Part shown: positions 49,052-60,774 of the stretch, one piece after another
Layout of the letters: every line of letters starts with the position of its first letter
Position numbering within the stretch: the stretch's first letter is position 1
Origin: Faecalimonas sp.
Lineage (GTDB): Bacteria > Bacillota > Clostridia > Lachnospirales > Lachnospiraceae
Length of the DNA stretch: 64,000 bases
Direction: 5' to 3'
Assembly (NCBI GenBank): GCA_029264305.1
Contig: JARICA010000008.1
Location: 124,001 to 188,000 of the forward strand
The notes under the pieces: model-generated
The model's database searches: none
Told to the model about the DNA's origin: nothing
The model's input: only the letters and a program-made list of their open reading frames with translations
Program-made: the position numbers and the translations under genes

Positions 49052-50005
49052 GTGTCGAATCGAATTAAGTTTATATTAAAAAGAATAGTATATTCGTTCA
49101 TTACAGTTGTTGTTCTGATTGGATTCACATTTACATTGATGCATATGTTGCCAGGAGATCCGTTCTCAGGAGGAAAGGCGATTCCGGAAGCGACAAAAGC
49201 AGCATTATTTGAAAAATACGGATTGGATAAACCAATACTTGTTCAGTTTTTTATTTATTTAGGAAATGTGTTTAAGGGAGATTTAGGAGTCTCACTTCCA
49301 GACGGACGTCAAGTTACAGATATTATTGCACAAGCTTTCCCAGTTTCATTTGAATTAGGAATGCGTGCCTTGATTTTTGCGTTTATCCTTGGTATTTTGC
49401 TTGGGGTAGTAGCAGCAGTAAAACGAGGAACAGTATGGGATAGTGCTTCAATGTTTTTTGCGCTTGTAGGTGTATCCGTTCCATCATTTATTATTGGTTC
49501 AATCTTACAATATTTTTTGGGATTGAAATTGTATCAATCTACTGGCGTAGAAGTATTTGCAATCATGGGATGGGAATCAGCAAATGCGAAGATTCTTCCA
49601 GCGTTTGCTTTGGCGTTTAGTTCGATGGCGACAATAAGCCGTTTGATGCGTACAAGCATGCTTGATGTATTGAATTCAGATTATATTAAAACAGCGAAAG
49701 CAAAAGGGTTAAGTAAAAAAGCAATTATTTGGAAACATGCAGTACGTAATGCGATTATGCCGGTTATTACAGTAATGGGACCATTAGTTGCAGCAGTTTT
49801 AACAGGAGCATTCGTTGCAGAAAATATTTTCGCTATTCCAGGTCTTGGAAAATATTTTGTACAATGTGTACAGACAAATAATTACCCAGTTATCGCTGGT
49901 ACTACGATTTTCTATGGTTCATTCTTGATTTTAGCAAACCTTGTCGTAGACTTGATTTATGGTTTTGTCGACCCGAGAGTAAAACTGACTGGTGGAAAGG
50001 AGTAG
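49052..50005 (+). CDS. oppB: Oligopeptide ABC transporter permease
   Basis: LIGFTFTLMHMLPGDPFSGGK, EAA loop SDYIKTAKAKGLSKKAIIWKHAVRNAIMPVIT; GTG 49052. Confidence 0.95.
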   Translation: MSNRIKFILKRIVYSFITVVVLIGFTFTLMHMLPGDPFSGGKAIPEATKAALFEKYGLDKPILVQFFIYLGNVFKGDLGVSLPDGRQVTDIIAQAFPVSFELGMRALIFAFILGILLGVVAAVKRGTVWDSASMFFALVGVSVPSFIIGSILQYFLGLKLYQSTGVEVFAIMGWESANAKILPAFALAFSSMATISRLMRTSMLDVLNSDYIKTAKAKGLSKKAIIWKHAVRNAIMPVITVMGPLVAAVLTGAFVAENIFAIPGLGKYFVQCVQTNNYPVIAGTTIFYGSFLILANLVVDLIYGFVDPRVKLTGGKE

Positions 50006-50012
50006 TAGCACG

Positions 50013-51014
50013 ATGAGATTGAAAAAAGAAAAAGCATTGGAAGTAGCGCAGATGCCACGCAAAGCATATGATGTGAGCGGAACGATTCCGGCAGAAGCGT
50101 TTGAAGAAATTGGAACAGATGCAAGTAGTATGGAATCTATTGCTCGTCCGTCTGTTAGTTTTTGGAAAGATGCATTTAACCGTGTAAAGAAAAGTAAAGT
50201 GGCAGTAGTCTGTCTTGTTCTTTTGTTAATATTAGTTTTAGGAGCTATTTTTGTACCAATATTTAGTACGTTTGATTATTCGACACAAAATGTTGCCTTT
50301 GCTAATCAACCAATGATGAGTGCAGATCCAGTAAGTGGTAAAGTACATCTTTTTGGAACAGATGCACTTGGGAGAGATGTATTTGTACGTGTTTGGATGG
50401 GAGCGAGAGTATCCTTAACAGTTGCCATTGTTGTAGCTTTAATTGACTGTTTTATCGGTGTTATCTATGGTGGTATTTCCGGTTATTTTGGAGGCGCAGT
50501 TGATAATGTGATGATGCGTATTGTAGAAATTATTAGTGGTATACCATATTTGATTATCGTTATTCTTTTGATGACAGTATTACCTCGAGGAATTGGAACA
50601 ATTATTGTTGCGTATTCTTTGACAGGATGGACGGGTATGGCAAGACTTGTTCGTGGTCAGGTGGTAAGCCTTGGAGAACAAGAATTTGTTGTTGCAGCTA
50701 AATCAATGGGAGCGAAACCAGCAAGAATTATTTCTAAACATTTAGTACCAAATATTTTAAGTGTTATTATTGTAAACATTACATTGGATATTCCAGCGGT
50801 TATCTTTACAGAAGCCTTCCTTTCTATGTTAGGGCTTGGTATTGCACCACCGAAAGCTTCATGGGGAATTATGGCAAATGATGGAATTTTAACATTCCAG
50901 ATGTATCCGGGATTATTAGTTGTCCCTGCGATATTTATCTGTATTACGATGCTTTCTTTCAACTTGTTGGGAGACCAGCTTAGAGATGCATTCGATCCGA
51001 AATTAAGGAGGTAA
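50013..51014 (+). CDS. oppC: Oligopeptide ABC transporter permease
   Basis: HLFGTDALGRDVFVRVWMGARVSL, VAAKSMGAKPARIISKHLVPNILSVIIV; ATG 50013. Confidence 0.95.
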   Translation: MRLKKEKALEVAQMPRKAYDVSGTIPAEAFEEIGTDASSMESIARPSVSFWKDAFNRVKKSKVAVVCLVLLLILVLGAIFVPIFSTFDYSTQNVAFANQPMMSADPVSGKVHLFGTDALGRDVFVRVWMGARVSLTVAIVVALIDCFIGVIYGGISGYFGGAVDNVMMRIVEIISGIPYLIIVILLMTVLPRGIGTIIVAYSLTGWTGMARLVRGQVVSLGEQEFVVAAKSMGAKPARIISKHLVPNILSVIIVNITLDIPAVIFTEAFLSMLGLGIAPPKASWGIMANDGILTFQMYPGLLVVPAIFICITMLSFNLLGDQLRDAFDPKLRR

Positions 51015-51020
51015 CTAGAA

Positions 51021-52019
51021 ATGGAACGTATTTTGAATATAGAGGATTTACATGTTTCCTTTGATACATATGCAGGAGAGGTTCATGCAGTTAGAGGCGT
51101 TTCGCTTCATGTTGATGAAGGAGAAGTGCTAGCAGTTGTAGGAGAAAGTGGTTGTGGAAAAAGTGTAACTGCACAGACAATTATGAAATTAAATCCTATG
51201 CCTCCGGCAAGAATTAAAGAAGGAAAAATTGATTTATGTGGAAAAGATGTTGTTGCGATGAATGAAAAAGAAATGCAAGACATTCGTGGCCAATTAGTTA
51301 GTATGATTTTCCAAGATCCGATGACTTGTTTAAATCCAACGATGAAAGTTGGAAAACAACTTACGGAGACTTTAAAAAAACATAAGAAAATTTCAAAAGA
51401 AGAAGAAAAAGCTGAAGCAATTAAATTGTTGAATATGGTACAGATTCCAAATGCGGAAGAACGTGTAAATCAGTATCCGCATGAGTTTTCAGGTGGTATG
51501 CGTCAGCGTGCTATGATTGCGATGGCATTAGCTTGTAAGCCGAAATTATTAATTGCTGATGAACCTACAACGGCATTAGATGTTACGATTCAGGCTCAGA
51601 TTATGAAGTTGCTTGCAGAATTAGGAAAACAGACAAAAACAGCAGTTATTTTGATTACACATGATTTAGGTGTTGTAGCTAATCTTGCTGATCGTGTATC
51701 TGTTATGTATGCAGGGAAAGTAGTGGAAGAAGGAACGGTAAGAGATATTTTTTATCGTTACGCACATCCATATACAGAAGCATTATTAAAGAGTCTTCCT
51801 ACAGTAGATACAAAAAAAGATGAACAACTTGTATCTATTCCGGGAACACCACCGGATTTATACGCTCCACCAAAGGGATGTGCATTTGCAAGCCGTTGCG
51901 AAAAATGTATGAAAATTTGTAAGAAAAATCAGCCTCCTGTATTTGAAGTGGGCGAGGGACATAAAGCTTCATGCTGGCGTCTACATCCGGATTTTCCAGG
52001 TAAAAAGGAGGAAAATTAG
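51021..52019 (+). CDS. oppD: Oligopeptide ABC transporter ATP-binding protein
   Basis: Walker A VGESGCGKS; SGGMRQRAMIAMAL; LLIADEPTTALD; C-terminal Cys-rich oligopeptide/dipeptide transporter domain. Confidence 0.95.
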   Translation: MERILNIEDLHVSFDTYAGEVHAVRGVSLHVDEGEVLAVVGESGCGKSVTAQTIMKLNPMPPARIKEGKIDLCGKDVVAMNEKEMQDIRGQLVSMIFQDPMTCLNPTMKVGKQLTETLKKHKKISKEEEKAEAIKLLNMVQIPNAEERVNQYPHEFSGGMRQRAMIAMALACKPKLLIADEPTTALDVTIQAQIMKLLAELGKQTKTAVILITHDLGVVANLADRVSVMYAGKVVEEGTVRDIFYRYAHPYTEALLKSLPTVDTKKDEQLVSIPGTPPDLYAPPKGCAFASRCEKCMKICKKNQPPVFEVGEGHKASCWRLHPDFPGKKEEN

Positions 52020-52021
52020 TC

Positions 52022-52972
52022 ATGGAGAAATTAATTACACTAGAAAATGTATCGAAACATTTCCATGTAGGACGTAAACAAACATTAGTTGCAGTAAATA
52101 ACGTAAACATGGATATTTATAAAGGTGAAACACTAGGAGTTGTAGGTGAATCAGGTTGTGGAAAATCCACATTAGGACGAACAGTTATGGGGATTTACTC
52201 TCCAACTTCTGGAAAAATCACATATAATGGAGAAGAAGTAAAAGTCAAGAAAACAAAAGACCGTTACGAATATTCTAAAAAAGCGCAGATTATTTTTCAA
52301 GATCCATATGCTTCATTAAATCCTCGTATGACAGTAGGAAGTATTATTGCTGAAGGTATGGAAATTCATAATATGTATGACAAAGAAACACGTCAGAAAC
52401 GAGTATATGAATTGTTGGAAACTGTAGGATTAAATAGGGAACATGCTAACCGTTTTCCTCACGAATTCTCAGGTGGACAAAGACAACGTATAGGAATTGC
52501 TCGTGCGTTAGCAGTAGAGCCTGAGTTTATCGTTTGTGATGAACCGATTTCTGCTCTTGATGTTTCTATTCAGAGTCAAATTATTAACTTGTTAAAGAAT
52601 CTTCAAGAAGAGCATGGGTTTACTTATATGTTTATTGCTCATGATTTGAACATTGTAAAATATATTTCAGACAGAATAGCTGTTATGTACCTAGGCAACC
52701 TCGTGGAGCTCGCAGATAGTGATGAAATCTACGAACACACGTTGCACCCATATAGTCAGGCGTTATTGGATGCGGTACCGATACCAGACCCGGAAAAAGA
52801 GTCTTTGAAAGAAAGAAAACTCTTGTCTGGAGACGTACCAAGTCCAATTAACCCTAAACCAGGCTGTCCGTTTGCTGGACGTTGTCCAAAAGCAACAGAA
52901 GCTTGTAGAACGACATCCCCTGAATTGAAAGAAGTAAGACCAAATCATTTTGTGGCATGTCACTTATATTAA
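52022..52972 (+). CDS. oppF: Oligopeptide ABC transporter ATP-binding protein
   Basis: Walker A VGESGCGKS; SGGQRQRIGIARAL; FIVCDEPISALD; C-terminal Cys-rich domain. Confidence 0.95.
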   Translation: MEKLITLENVSKHFHVGRKQTLVAVNNVNMDIYKGETLGVVGESGCGKSTLGRTVMGIYSPTSGKITYNGEEVKVKKTKDRYEYSKKAQIIFQDPYASLNPRMTVGSIIAEGMEIHNMYDKETRQKRVYELLETVGLNREHANRFPHEFSGGQRQRIGIARALAVEPEFIVCDEPISALDVSIQSQIINLLKNLQEEHGFTYMFIAHDLNIVKYISDRIAVMYLGNLVELADSDEIYEHTLHPYSQALLDAVPIPDPEKESLKERKLLSGDVPSPINPKPGCPFAGRCPKATEACRTTSPELKEVRPNHFVACHLY

Positions 52973-52991
52973 AGGAATAGAGAATAGATAA

Positions 52992-53027
52992 AATAGAGTT
53001 ATAGTAACTGTAACTCTATTTTTGTTT
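52992..53027 (+). terminator. Rho-independent terminator after oppF
   Basis: AATAGAGTTA / TAACTCTATTTTTG. Confidence 0.8.
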
Positions 53028-53120
53028 AGAAAAATATATAGTTGTAAAAAATCTCTTGACAAGCCTAAAATCGTATGATACAGTTAAAAATGCACTATTG
53101 TGGATAATCATGCCCACATA

Positions 53121-53160
53121 ATGCGATGAAAATCGGTAAGAAAGCCGTTTTTCATTGTAT
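53121..53160 (+). promoter_or_regulatory. Leader hairpin upstream of rpoB
   Basis: ATGCGATGAAAATCGG-TAAGAAAG-CCGTTTTTCATTGTAT: 15 pairs (two G-U) with one T-T mismatch; not followed by a U-tract. Confidence 0.55.
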
Positions 53161-53214
53161 ATTACGAGGAAAATAACATGAGAGCCAAATAAATATACAA
53201 GGAGTGAAACGTCA

Positions 53215-56200
53215 ATGGAGAAAAACAGAATTCGTCCCATCACAAATGGAAAAAGTTCTCGCATGAGCTATTCTAGACAAAAAGAAGTGCTTCAAATGCC
53301 TAACTTAATCGAAGTTCAGAAAGATTCATATCAATGGTTTCTTGATGCAGGATTAAAAGAAGTCTTTGAAGATATTTCTCCGATCGCTGACTACAGTGGT
53401 CATTTGAGTTTAGAATTTGTTGATTTTACATTATGCGAAGATGATGTGAAGTATACAATTGAGGAATGCAAAGAACGTGATGCAACATATGCGGCACCGC
53501 TTAAGGTGAGAGTAAGACTTTATAATAAAGAAACAGATGAGATTAACGAACATGAGATTTTCATGGGAGATTTACCACTGATGACAAAGACAGGTACATT
53601 TGTTATCAATGGAGCAGAACGTGTTATCGTAAGTCAGTTAGTGCGTTCGCCAGGAATTTACTATGCAATCGCTCATGATAAGGTTGGGAAAGAATTATAT
53701 TCTTCCACAGTAATTCCAAATCGTGGAGCGTGGTTAGAATATGAGACAGACTCCAATGACGTTTTCTATGTACGTGTAGATAGAACGAGAAAAGTACCTA
53801 TCACAGTGCTCATTCGTGCATTGGGATATGGAACTAATGCGGAAATTTTAGAGTTGTTCGGTGAAGAACCTAAAATTCAAGCAAGTTTTGGAAAAGATAC
53901 AGCAGAAAGTTATCAGGAAGGTCTTTTAGAATTATATAAAAAGATTCGTCCAGGAGAGCCTCTTGCAGTAGATAGCGCAGAAAGTTTAATTACAAGTATG
54001 TTCTTTGATGCAAGACGTTATGACTTAGCGAAAGTAGGCCGTTATAAATTTAATAAAAAATTAGCATTGAAAAATCGTATTGCAGGTCAAGTTGCAGCGG
54101 AAGATATTGCTAGTGCAATTACAGGTGAAGTACTTGTAGAAGAAGGACAGGTTATTACAAGAGAATTGGCTGAAGCAATTCAAAACGGAGCCGTTCCATT
54201 TGTATGGGTAAAAGGTGAAGAACGTAATATCAAGATTCTTTCTAACATGATGGTAGAGTTAGAAAGTGTTGTGGATATAAATGCAGAGGAATTGGGAATT
54301 GCAGAATTAGTATACTATCCTGTATTGGCTAATCTTTTAGAAGAAACAGGTGGCGACATTGACGAATTAAAAGAAGCAATCCGTAAAAATATTCATGAAT
54401 TGATTCCAAAACATATTACAAAAGAAGATATTTTGGCATCAATTAACTATAATATTCATTTGGAATATGGAATCGGAACAGATGATGATATCGACCACTT
54501 AGGTAATAGACGTATTCGTGCGGTTGGTGAGTTGTTACAGAACCAATACAGAATTGGTTTATCTAGATTAGAGAGAGTTGTTCGTGAAAGAATGACAACT
54601 CAAGACTTAGAAGGAATTTCTCCTCAGTCACTTATTAATATTAAACCTGTAACAGCAGCAGTGAAGGAATTCTTCGGTTCTTCACAGTTATCACAATTTA
54701 TGGATCAGAATAACCCTCTTGGTGAATTGACACATAAGAGACGTTTATCAGCACTTGGTCCTGGTGGTCTTTCAAGAGATAGAGCTGGATTTGAGGTTCG
54801 AGATGTTCACTATTCACATTATGGAAGAATGTGTCCAATCGAAACTCCTGAAGGTCCTAACATCGGTTTGATTAACTCTCTTGCTTGTTATGCAAGAATT
54901 AATGAGTATGGATTCGTAGAAGCGCCATATCGTAAAATCGATAAAACAGATCCGAAAAACCCAGTTGTAACAGAAGAAGTTGTTTATATGACAGCGGATG
55001 AGGAAGATAATTATCATGTAGCACAGGCAAATGAGCCTCTTGATGCAGAAGGACATTTCATTCATAAGAATGTATCAGGTCGTTATCGTGAAGAAACACA
55101 GGAATATGAAAAGACAACATTTGATTACATGGATGTATCGCCTAAGATGGTATTTTCTGTGGCGACTGCACTTATTCCTTTCCTTGAAAACGATGACCCT
55201 ACTCGTGCGTTAATGGGTTCCAACATGCAACGTCAGGCAGTGCCTCTTCTTATGACAGAAGCACCAGTTGTTGGAACAGGTATGGAAACAAAAGCAGCTG
55301 TCGATTCAGGTGTTTGTATCGTTGCTGAACAAGCAGGGGTTATTGAACGTTCTACATCAAAAGAAATTGTAGTAAAACAAGATGATGGAGTAAGAAAAAC
55401 ATATAAATTAACAAAATTCTTACGTAGTAACCAAAGCAACTGTTATAATCAGAGACCAATCGTTGTTAAGGGAGAAAGAGTAGAAGAAGGTCAGGTAATC
55501 GCAGACGGACCATCTACATCAAACGGTGAAATGGCACTCGGTAAAAACCCACTGATTGGATTTATGACATGGGAAGGTTACAACTACGAAGATGCTGTTT
55601 TATTAAGTGAAAGATTAGTACAGGATGATGTGTATACATCAATCCATATTGAAGAATATGAAGCAGAAGCACGTGACACAAAACTTGGACCTGAAGAAAT
55701 CACAAGAGATATCCCAGGTGTAGGTGATGATGCATTGAAGGATCTTGATGATAGAGGTATTATCCGTATCGGTGCAGAGGTTCGTGCAGGTGACATTTTA
55801 GTTGGTAAAGTAACTCCTAAAGGAGAAACAGAATTAACAGCAGAAGAAAGACTACTTCGTGCAATTTTCGGTGAGAAAGCAAGAGAAGTAAGAGATACTT
55901 CCCTTAAAGTACCTCACGGAGAATATGGTATAGTTGTAGATGCGAAAGTGTTTACAAGAGAAAATGGAGATGAATTATCACCTGGTGTAAATCAAGCAGT
56001 TCGTATTTACATTGCACAGAAGAGAAAGATTTCTGTAGGAGATAAAATGGCTGGTCGTCATGGTAACAAGGGTGTTGTTTCCCGCGTATTACCAGTAGAA
56101 GATATGCCATTCTTACCAAATGGTCGTCCTTTGGACATCGTATTGAACCCACTTGGTGTGCCTTCACGTATGAACATTGGACAGGTGCTTGAAATCCACT

Positions 56201-57045
56201 TAAGTCTTGCGGCGAAAGCATTAGGATTCAACATTGCTACACCTGTATTTGATGGTGCAAACGAGGTTGATATCATGGATACTCTTGATTTGGCAAATGA
56301 TTATGTCAACTTAGAGTGGGAAGAATTTGAAGCAAAACATAAAGATGAATTGTTACCAGAAGTTTTAGAATACTTGTCAGAAAATAGAGAACATAGAAAA
56401 TTATGGAAAGGTGTTCCACTTTCAAGAGATGGTAAAGTAAGATTACGAGATGGTAGAACAGGAGAATACTTTGATAGTCCTGTAACTATCGGACACATGC
56501 ACTATTTGAAATTACATCACTTAGTAGATGATAAGATTCATGCACGTTCAACTGGTCCTTACTCATTAGTAACTCAGCAGCCTCTTGGTGGTAAAGCCCA
56601 GTTTGGTGGACAGAGATTCGGTGAAATGGAAGTTTGGGCATTGGAAGCTTATGGTGCATCTTACACATTACAGGAAATTTTGACAGTGAAATCGGATGAT
56701 GTTGTTGGTCGTGTGAAAACATACGAAGCAATTATTAAAGGTGAAAATATTCCTGAGCCAGGTATTCCTGAATCATTTAAAGTACTTCTGAAAGAGTTAC
56801 AATCACTTGGACTTGATGTAAGAGTGCTTCGTGATGACAATACAGAAGTAGAAATTATGGAAACAATAGATTACGGTGAAACAGATTTACACTCAATTAT
56901 TGAGGGAGATAGAAATTATACGCCGAACGATGAATCTTACGGCGAACATGGATTTAGCCAAAAAGAATTTGAAGGCGACGAGTTAATAGATATTGAAGAA
57001 GAACCTGAACAGATCGAATTTGAGGAAATTCTTGACGAAGAATAG
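53215..57045 (+). CDS. rpoB: DNA-directed RNA polymerase beta subunit
   Basis: [64 protein letters not shown]. Confidence 0.98.
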   Translation: MEKNRIRPITNGKSSRMSYSRQKEVLQMPNLIEVQKDSYQWFLDAGLKEVFEDISPIADYSGHLSLEFVDFTLCEDDVKYTIEECKERDATYAAPLKVRVRLYNKETDEINEHEIFMGDLPLMTKTGTFVINGAERVIVSQLVRSPGIYYAIAHDKVGKELYSSTVIPNRGAWLEYETDSNDVFYVRVDRTRKVPITVLIRALGYGTNAEILELFGEEPKIQASFGKDTAESYQEGLLELYKKIRPGEPLAVDSAESLITSMFFDARRYDLAKVGRYKFNKKLALKNRIAGQVAAEDIASAITGEVLVEEGQVITRELAEAIQNGAVPFVWVKGEERNIKILSNMMVELESVVDINAEELGIAELVYYPVLANLLEETGGDIDELKEAIRKNIHELIPKHITKEDILASINYNIHLEYGIGTDDDIDHLGNRRIRAVGELLQNQYRIGLSRLERVVRERMTTQDLEGISPQSLINIKPVTAAVKEFFGSSQLSQFMDQNNPLGELTHKRRLSALGPGGLSRDRAGFEVRDVHYSHYGRMCPIETPEGPNIGLINSLACYARINEYGFVEAPYRKIDKTDPKNPVVTEEVVYMTADEEDNYHVAQANEPLDAEGHFIHKNVSGRYREETQEYEKTTFDYMDVSPKMVFSVATALIPFLENDDPTRALMGSNMQRQAVPLLMTEAPVVGTGMETKAAVDSGVCIVAEQAGVIERSTSKEIVVKQDDGVRKTYKLTKFLRSNQSNCYNQRPIVVKGERVEEGQVIADGPSTSNGEMALGKNPLIGFMTWEGYNYEDAVLLSERLVQDDVYTSIHIEEYEAEARDTKLGPEEITRDIPGVGDDALKDLDDRGIIRIGAEVRAGDILVGKVTPKGETELTAEERLLRAIFGEKAREVRDTSLKVPHGEYGIVVDAKVFTRENGDELSPGVNQAVRIYIAQKRKISVGDKMAGRHGNKGVVSRVLPVEDMPFLPNGRPLDIVLNPLGVPSRMNIGQVLEIHLSLAAKALGFNIATPVFDGANEVDIMDTLDLANDYVNLEWEEFEAKHKDELLPEVLEYLSENREHRKLWKGVPLSRDGKVRLRDGRTGEYFDSPVTIGHMHYLKLHHLVDDKIHARSTGPYSLVTQQPLGGKAQFGGQRFGEMEVWALEAYGASYTLQEILTVKSDDVVGRVKTYEAIIKGENIPEPGIPESFKVLLKELQSLGLDVRVLRDDNTEVEIMETIDYGETDLHSIIEGDRNYTPNDESYGEHGFSQKEFEGDELIDIEEEPEQIEFEEILDEE

Positions 57046-57059
57046 AAGGGAGTGCCTAT

Positions 57060-60000
57060 ATGTCAGCAACAAATAATGAAGCAACATACCAGCCAATGAC
57101 TTTTGATGCTATTAAGATTGGTTTGGCATCACCTGAAAAGATTTTAGAATGGTCAAGAGGTGAAGTAACAAAACCGGAAACAATTAACTATAGAACATTG
57201 AAACCGGAAAAGGACGGTCTTTTCTGCGAAAGAATTTTCGGACCAAGCAAGGACTGGGAATGCCATTGTGGAAAATATAAGAAAATCCGTTATAAAGGGG
57301 TTGTCTGCGACCGTTGTGGAGTAGAAGTAACAAAAGCAAGTGTTAGACGTGAGCGCATGGGGCATATTGCCCTTGCTGCTCCAGTATCACATATTTGGTA
57401 CTTTAAAGGAATTCCAAGCCGTATGGGCTTAATTCTTGATATTTCTCCAAGAACATTGGAAAAGGTATTGTACTTCGCATCTTACATTGTATTAGATAAA
57501 GGTGAGACAGATTTACAGTATAAACAGGTATTATCAGAACAAGAATATCAGGAAGCAAGAGAAAAATGGGGAAGCGCTTTCCGTGTAGGAATGGGTGCGG
57601 AATCTATCCAGGAATTGTTACAAGATATTGATTTAGATAAAGAGTATAATGAATTGCAAGGTGGATTAAAAGGAGCAACAGGACAGAAACGAGCAAGAAT
57701 CGTTAAACGTTTAGAAGTTGTTGAGGCATTCCGTGAATCAGGAAACAAACCGGAATGGATGATCTTGAATGCAATTCCAGTACTTCCACCTGATTTACGT
57801 CCGATGGTACAGTTAGATGGTGGACGTTTTGCAACATCTGACTTAAATGATTTGTACAGAAGAATTATTAATAGAAATAACCGTTTAAGAAGACTTCTTG
57901 AGTTAGGTGCTCCAGACATTATCGTTCGTAATGAAAAGAGAATGCTTCAAGAAGCTGTAGATGCTTTAATTGATAACGGACGCCGAGGACGTCCAGTAAC
58001 TGGACCGGGAAATCGTCCATTGAAATCTTTGTCAGATATGTTAAAAGGTAAATCAGGACGTTTCCGTCAAAACTTACTTGGAAAACGTGTCGATTATTCA
58101 GGACGTTCGGTTATCGTAGTAGGACCAGAACTTAAAATTTATCAGTGTGGTCTTCCAAAAGAAATGGCTATTGAGTTATTCAAACCTTTTGTAATGAAAG
58201 AACTTGTAGCCAACGGAACAGCACACAATATTAAAAATGCTAAGAAAATGGTTGAAAGACTTCAGACAGAAGTTTGGGATGTGTTAGAAGATGTTATTAA
58301 AGAACATCCGGTTATGTTAAACCGTGCCCCTACTCTTCATAGACTTGGTATTCAGGCATTTGAACCAATACTTGTAGAAGGTAAGGCGATTAAACTTCAT
58401 CCACTTGTGTGTACAGCGTTTAATGCCGATTTTGATGGTGACCAGATGGCTGTGCATCTTCCATTATCAGTAGAAGCACAAGCAGAATGCCGTTTCTTAC
58501 TTTTATCTCCAAACAACCTTTTGAAACCTTCAGATGGTGGTCCGGTAGCTGTTCCTTCACAGGATATGGTACTTGGTATTTATTACTTAACGCAGGAAAG
58601 ACCAGGAGTAAAAGGGGAAGGTAAATTCTTTAAGAGTTTAAATGAAGCAATTTTAGCATATGAAAATGAAGTAATTACACTTCATTCAAGAATAACAATT
58701 CGTGTAACAAAAACACTTCCAGATGGAAGAACAATGAGTGGAAATGTAGAATCTACATTAGGACGTTTCTTATTCAATGAAATTATTCCACAGGATTTAG
58801 GCTTTGTTGACAGAAGTATTCCTGGAAATGAACTTCTTCTTGAAGTAGACTTCCTTGTAGGAAAGAAACAGAACAAACAGATTCTTGAAAAAGTTATTAA
58901 CACACATGGTGCAACAGTTACAGCAGAAGTGTTAGATAGAATCAAGGCGACAGGATACAAATATTCTACAAGAGCGGCAATGACTGTATCTATTTCAGAA
59001 ATGACTGTGCCACCACAGAAACCTGAAATGATTCAACAGGCTCAAGATACTGTAGATAGAATTACAAAGAACTTTAAACGTGGTTTGATTACAGAAGAAG
59101 AACGTTATAAAGAAGTTGTAGAAACATGGAAAAACACTGATGATGCTTTGACAAAAGCACTGTTAGATGGTTTGGATAAATACAACAACATCTTTATGAT
59201 GGCTGACTCAGGAGCCCGTGGTTCTGATAAACAGATTAAACAGTTAGCTGGTATGCGTGGTTTGATGGCTGATACAACAGGTCGTACAATCGAACTTCCT
59301 ATCAAATCAAACTTCCGTGAAGGTCTTGACGTATTGGAATACTTTATGTCAGCCCATGGTGCAAGAAAAGGTCTTTCTGATACTGCTCTTCGTACAGCCG
59401 ATTCAGGATACTTAACAAGACGTCTTGTTGATGTATCTCAAGATTTAATTATCCGTGAAATCGATTGTGTGGAAAAAGGTGCAGCAATTCCAGGTATGTA
59501 TGTAAAAGCATTCATGGATGGAAATGAAGAAATTGAAAGCTTGCAAGAACGTATTACAGGACGTTATGTATGTGAAACAATTTATGATAAAGATGGAAAT
59601 ATTATTGTAAAAGCAAACCATATGGTTACACCAAAACGTGCAGAAAATGTAATGAAATATGGTGTAAGTAAAGATGGTGGACCAATTACAGAAGTAAAAA
59701 TTCGTACTATTTTAACTTGTAAATCACACATCGGTGTTTGTGCAAAATGTTATGGAGCAAACATGGCAACAGGAGAACCAGTTCAAGTTGGAGAAGCTGT
59801 TGGTATTATTGCCGCACAGTCTATCGGAGAACCTGGTACACAGTTGACTATGCGTACATTCCATACAGGTGGTGTAGCCGGTGGAGATATTACACAGGGT
59901 CTTCCTCGTGTCGAAGAACTTTTTGAAGCAAGAAAACCAAAAGGACTTGCAATTATTACAGAATTTGGTGGAACTGCTACAATTAATGATACAAAGAAAA

Positions 60001-60725
60001 AACGTGAGATTATCGTTACAAATAATGAAACAGGCGAATCAAAAGCATATTTAATTCCATATGGTTCTAGAATTAAAATTCAGGACGGAGCAGTACTTGG
60101 GGCTGGAGATGAACTTACAGAAGGTAGTGTAAATCCTCATGACATTTTGAAGATTAAAGGATTACGTGCTGTACAGGATTACATGATTCAAGAAGTACAA
60201 CGTGTATATCGTCTTCAGGGTGTAGAAATCAATGATAAACATATCGAAGTTGTTGTACGTCAGATGTTGAAGAAAATCCGTATTGAAGAAAACGGAGATT
60301 CAGAATTCTTGCCGGGAACAATGGTAGATGTACTTGATTTTGAAGATGTGAATGAACAATTAATTGCAGAAGGAAAAGAGCCAGCAACAGGAGAACCAGT
60401 TATGCTTGGTATTACAAAAGCTTCCCTTGCAACAAATTCATTCTTGTCAGCAGCTTCTTTCCAAGAAACAACAAAAGTTCTTACAGAAGCAGCAATCAAA
60501 GGTAAAGTTGATCCATTGATTGGTTTAAAAGAAAATGTTATCATCGGTAAACTAATTCCAGCAGGTACAGGTATGAGAAAATATCGTGATGTAACGTTGG
60601 ACACAGGAAAAAAACCAGAAGATGAAGTTGAGTTGCTTGAAGAAGACTTTGAAGATTTCGATCTAGTGGAAAACATGGAAGAAGTGGAAGAGTCATTAGA
60701 AGAACTCGAAACAATAGAGGAATAA
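57060..60725 (+). CDS. rpoC: DNA-directed RNA polymerase beta' subunit
   Basis: [61 protein letters not shown]. Confidence 0.98.
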   Translation: MSATNNEATYQPMTFDAIKIGLASPEKILEWSRGEVTKPETINYRTLKPEKDGLFCERIFGPSKDWECHCGKYKKIRYKGVVCDRCGVEVTKASVRRERMGHIALAAPVSHIWYFKGIPSRMGLILDISPRTLEKVLYFASYIVLDKGETDLQYKQVLSEQEYQEAREKWGSAFRVGMGAESIQELLQDIDLDKEYNELQGGLKGATGQKRARIVKRLEVVEAFRESGNKPEWMILNAIPVLPPDLRPMVQLDGGRFATSDLNDLYRRIINRNNRLRRLLELGAPDIIVRNEKRMLQEAVDALIDNGRRGRPVTGPGNRPLKSLSDMLKGKSGRFRQNLLGKRVDYSGRSVIVVGPELKIYQCGLPKEMAIELFKPFVMKELVANGTAHNIKNAKKMVERLQTEVWDVLEDVIKEHPVMLNRAPTLHRLGIQAFEPILVEGKAIKLHPLVCTAFNADFDGDQMAVHLPLSVEAQAECRFLLLSPNNLLKPSDGGPVAVPSQDMVLGIYYLTQERPGVKGEGKFFKSLNEAILAYENEVITLHSRITIRVTKTLPDGRTMSGNVESTLGRFLFNEIIPQDLGFVDRSIPGNELLLEVDFLVGKKQNKQILEKVINTHGATVTAEVLDRIKATGYKYSTRAAMTVSISEMTVPPQKPEMIQQAQDTVDRITKNFKRGLITEEERYKEVVETWKNTDDALTKALLDGLDKYNNIFMMADSGARGSDKQIKQLAGMRGLMADTTGRTIELPIKSNFREGLDVLEYFMSAHGARKGLSDTALRTADSGYLTRRLVDVSQDLIIREIDCVEKGAAIPGMYVKAFMDGNEEIESLQERITGRYVCETIYDKDGNIIVKANHMVTPKRAENVMKYGVSKDGGPITEVKIRTILTCKSHIGVCAKCYGANMATGEPVQVGEAVGIIAAQSIGEPGTQLTMRTFHTGGVAGGDITQGLPRVEELFEARKPKGLAIITEFGGTATINDTKKKREIIVTNNETGESKAYLIPYGSRIKIQDGAVLGAGDELTEGSVNPHDILKIKGLRAVQDYMIQEVQRVYRLQGVEINDKHIEVVVRQMLKKIRIEENGDSEFLPGTMVDVLDFEDVNEQLIAEGKEPATGEPVMLGITKASLATNSFLSAASFQETTKVLTEAAIKGKVDPLIGLKENVIIGKLIPAGTGMRKYRDVTLDTGKKPEDEVELLEEDFEDFDLVENMEEVEESLEELETIEE

Positions 60726-60727
60726 AA

Positions 60728-60763
60728 AACAGAGCCAAGTGATTCACTTGGCTCTTTTTACAA
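60728..60763 (+). terminator. Rho-independent terminator after rpoC
   Basis: AGAGCCAAGTG-ATT-CACTTGGCTCTTTTT. Confidence 0.9.
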
Positions 60764-60774
60764 GGAGGAAATAG

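Noticed and set aside
48820-49068. 82-aa + strand ORF between oppA and oppB
   Set aside because: No recognisable domain, weak RBS, odd composition, and it overlaps the inferred hairpins and the oppB start; probably fortuitous.
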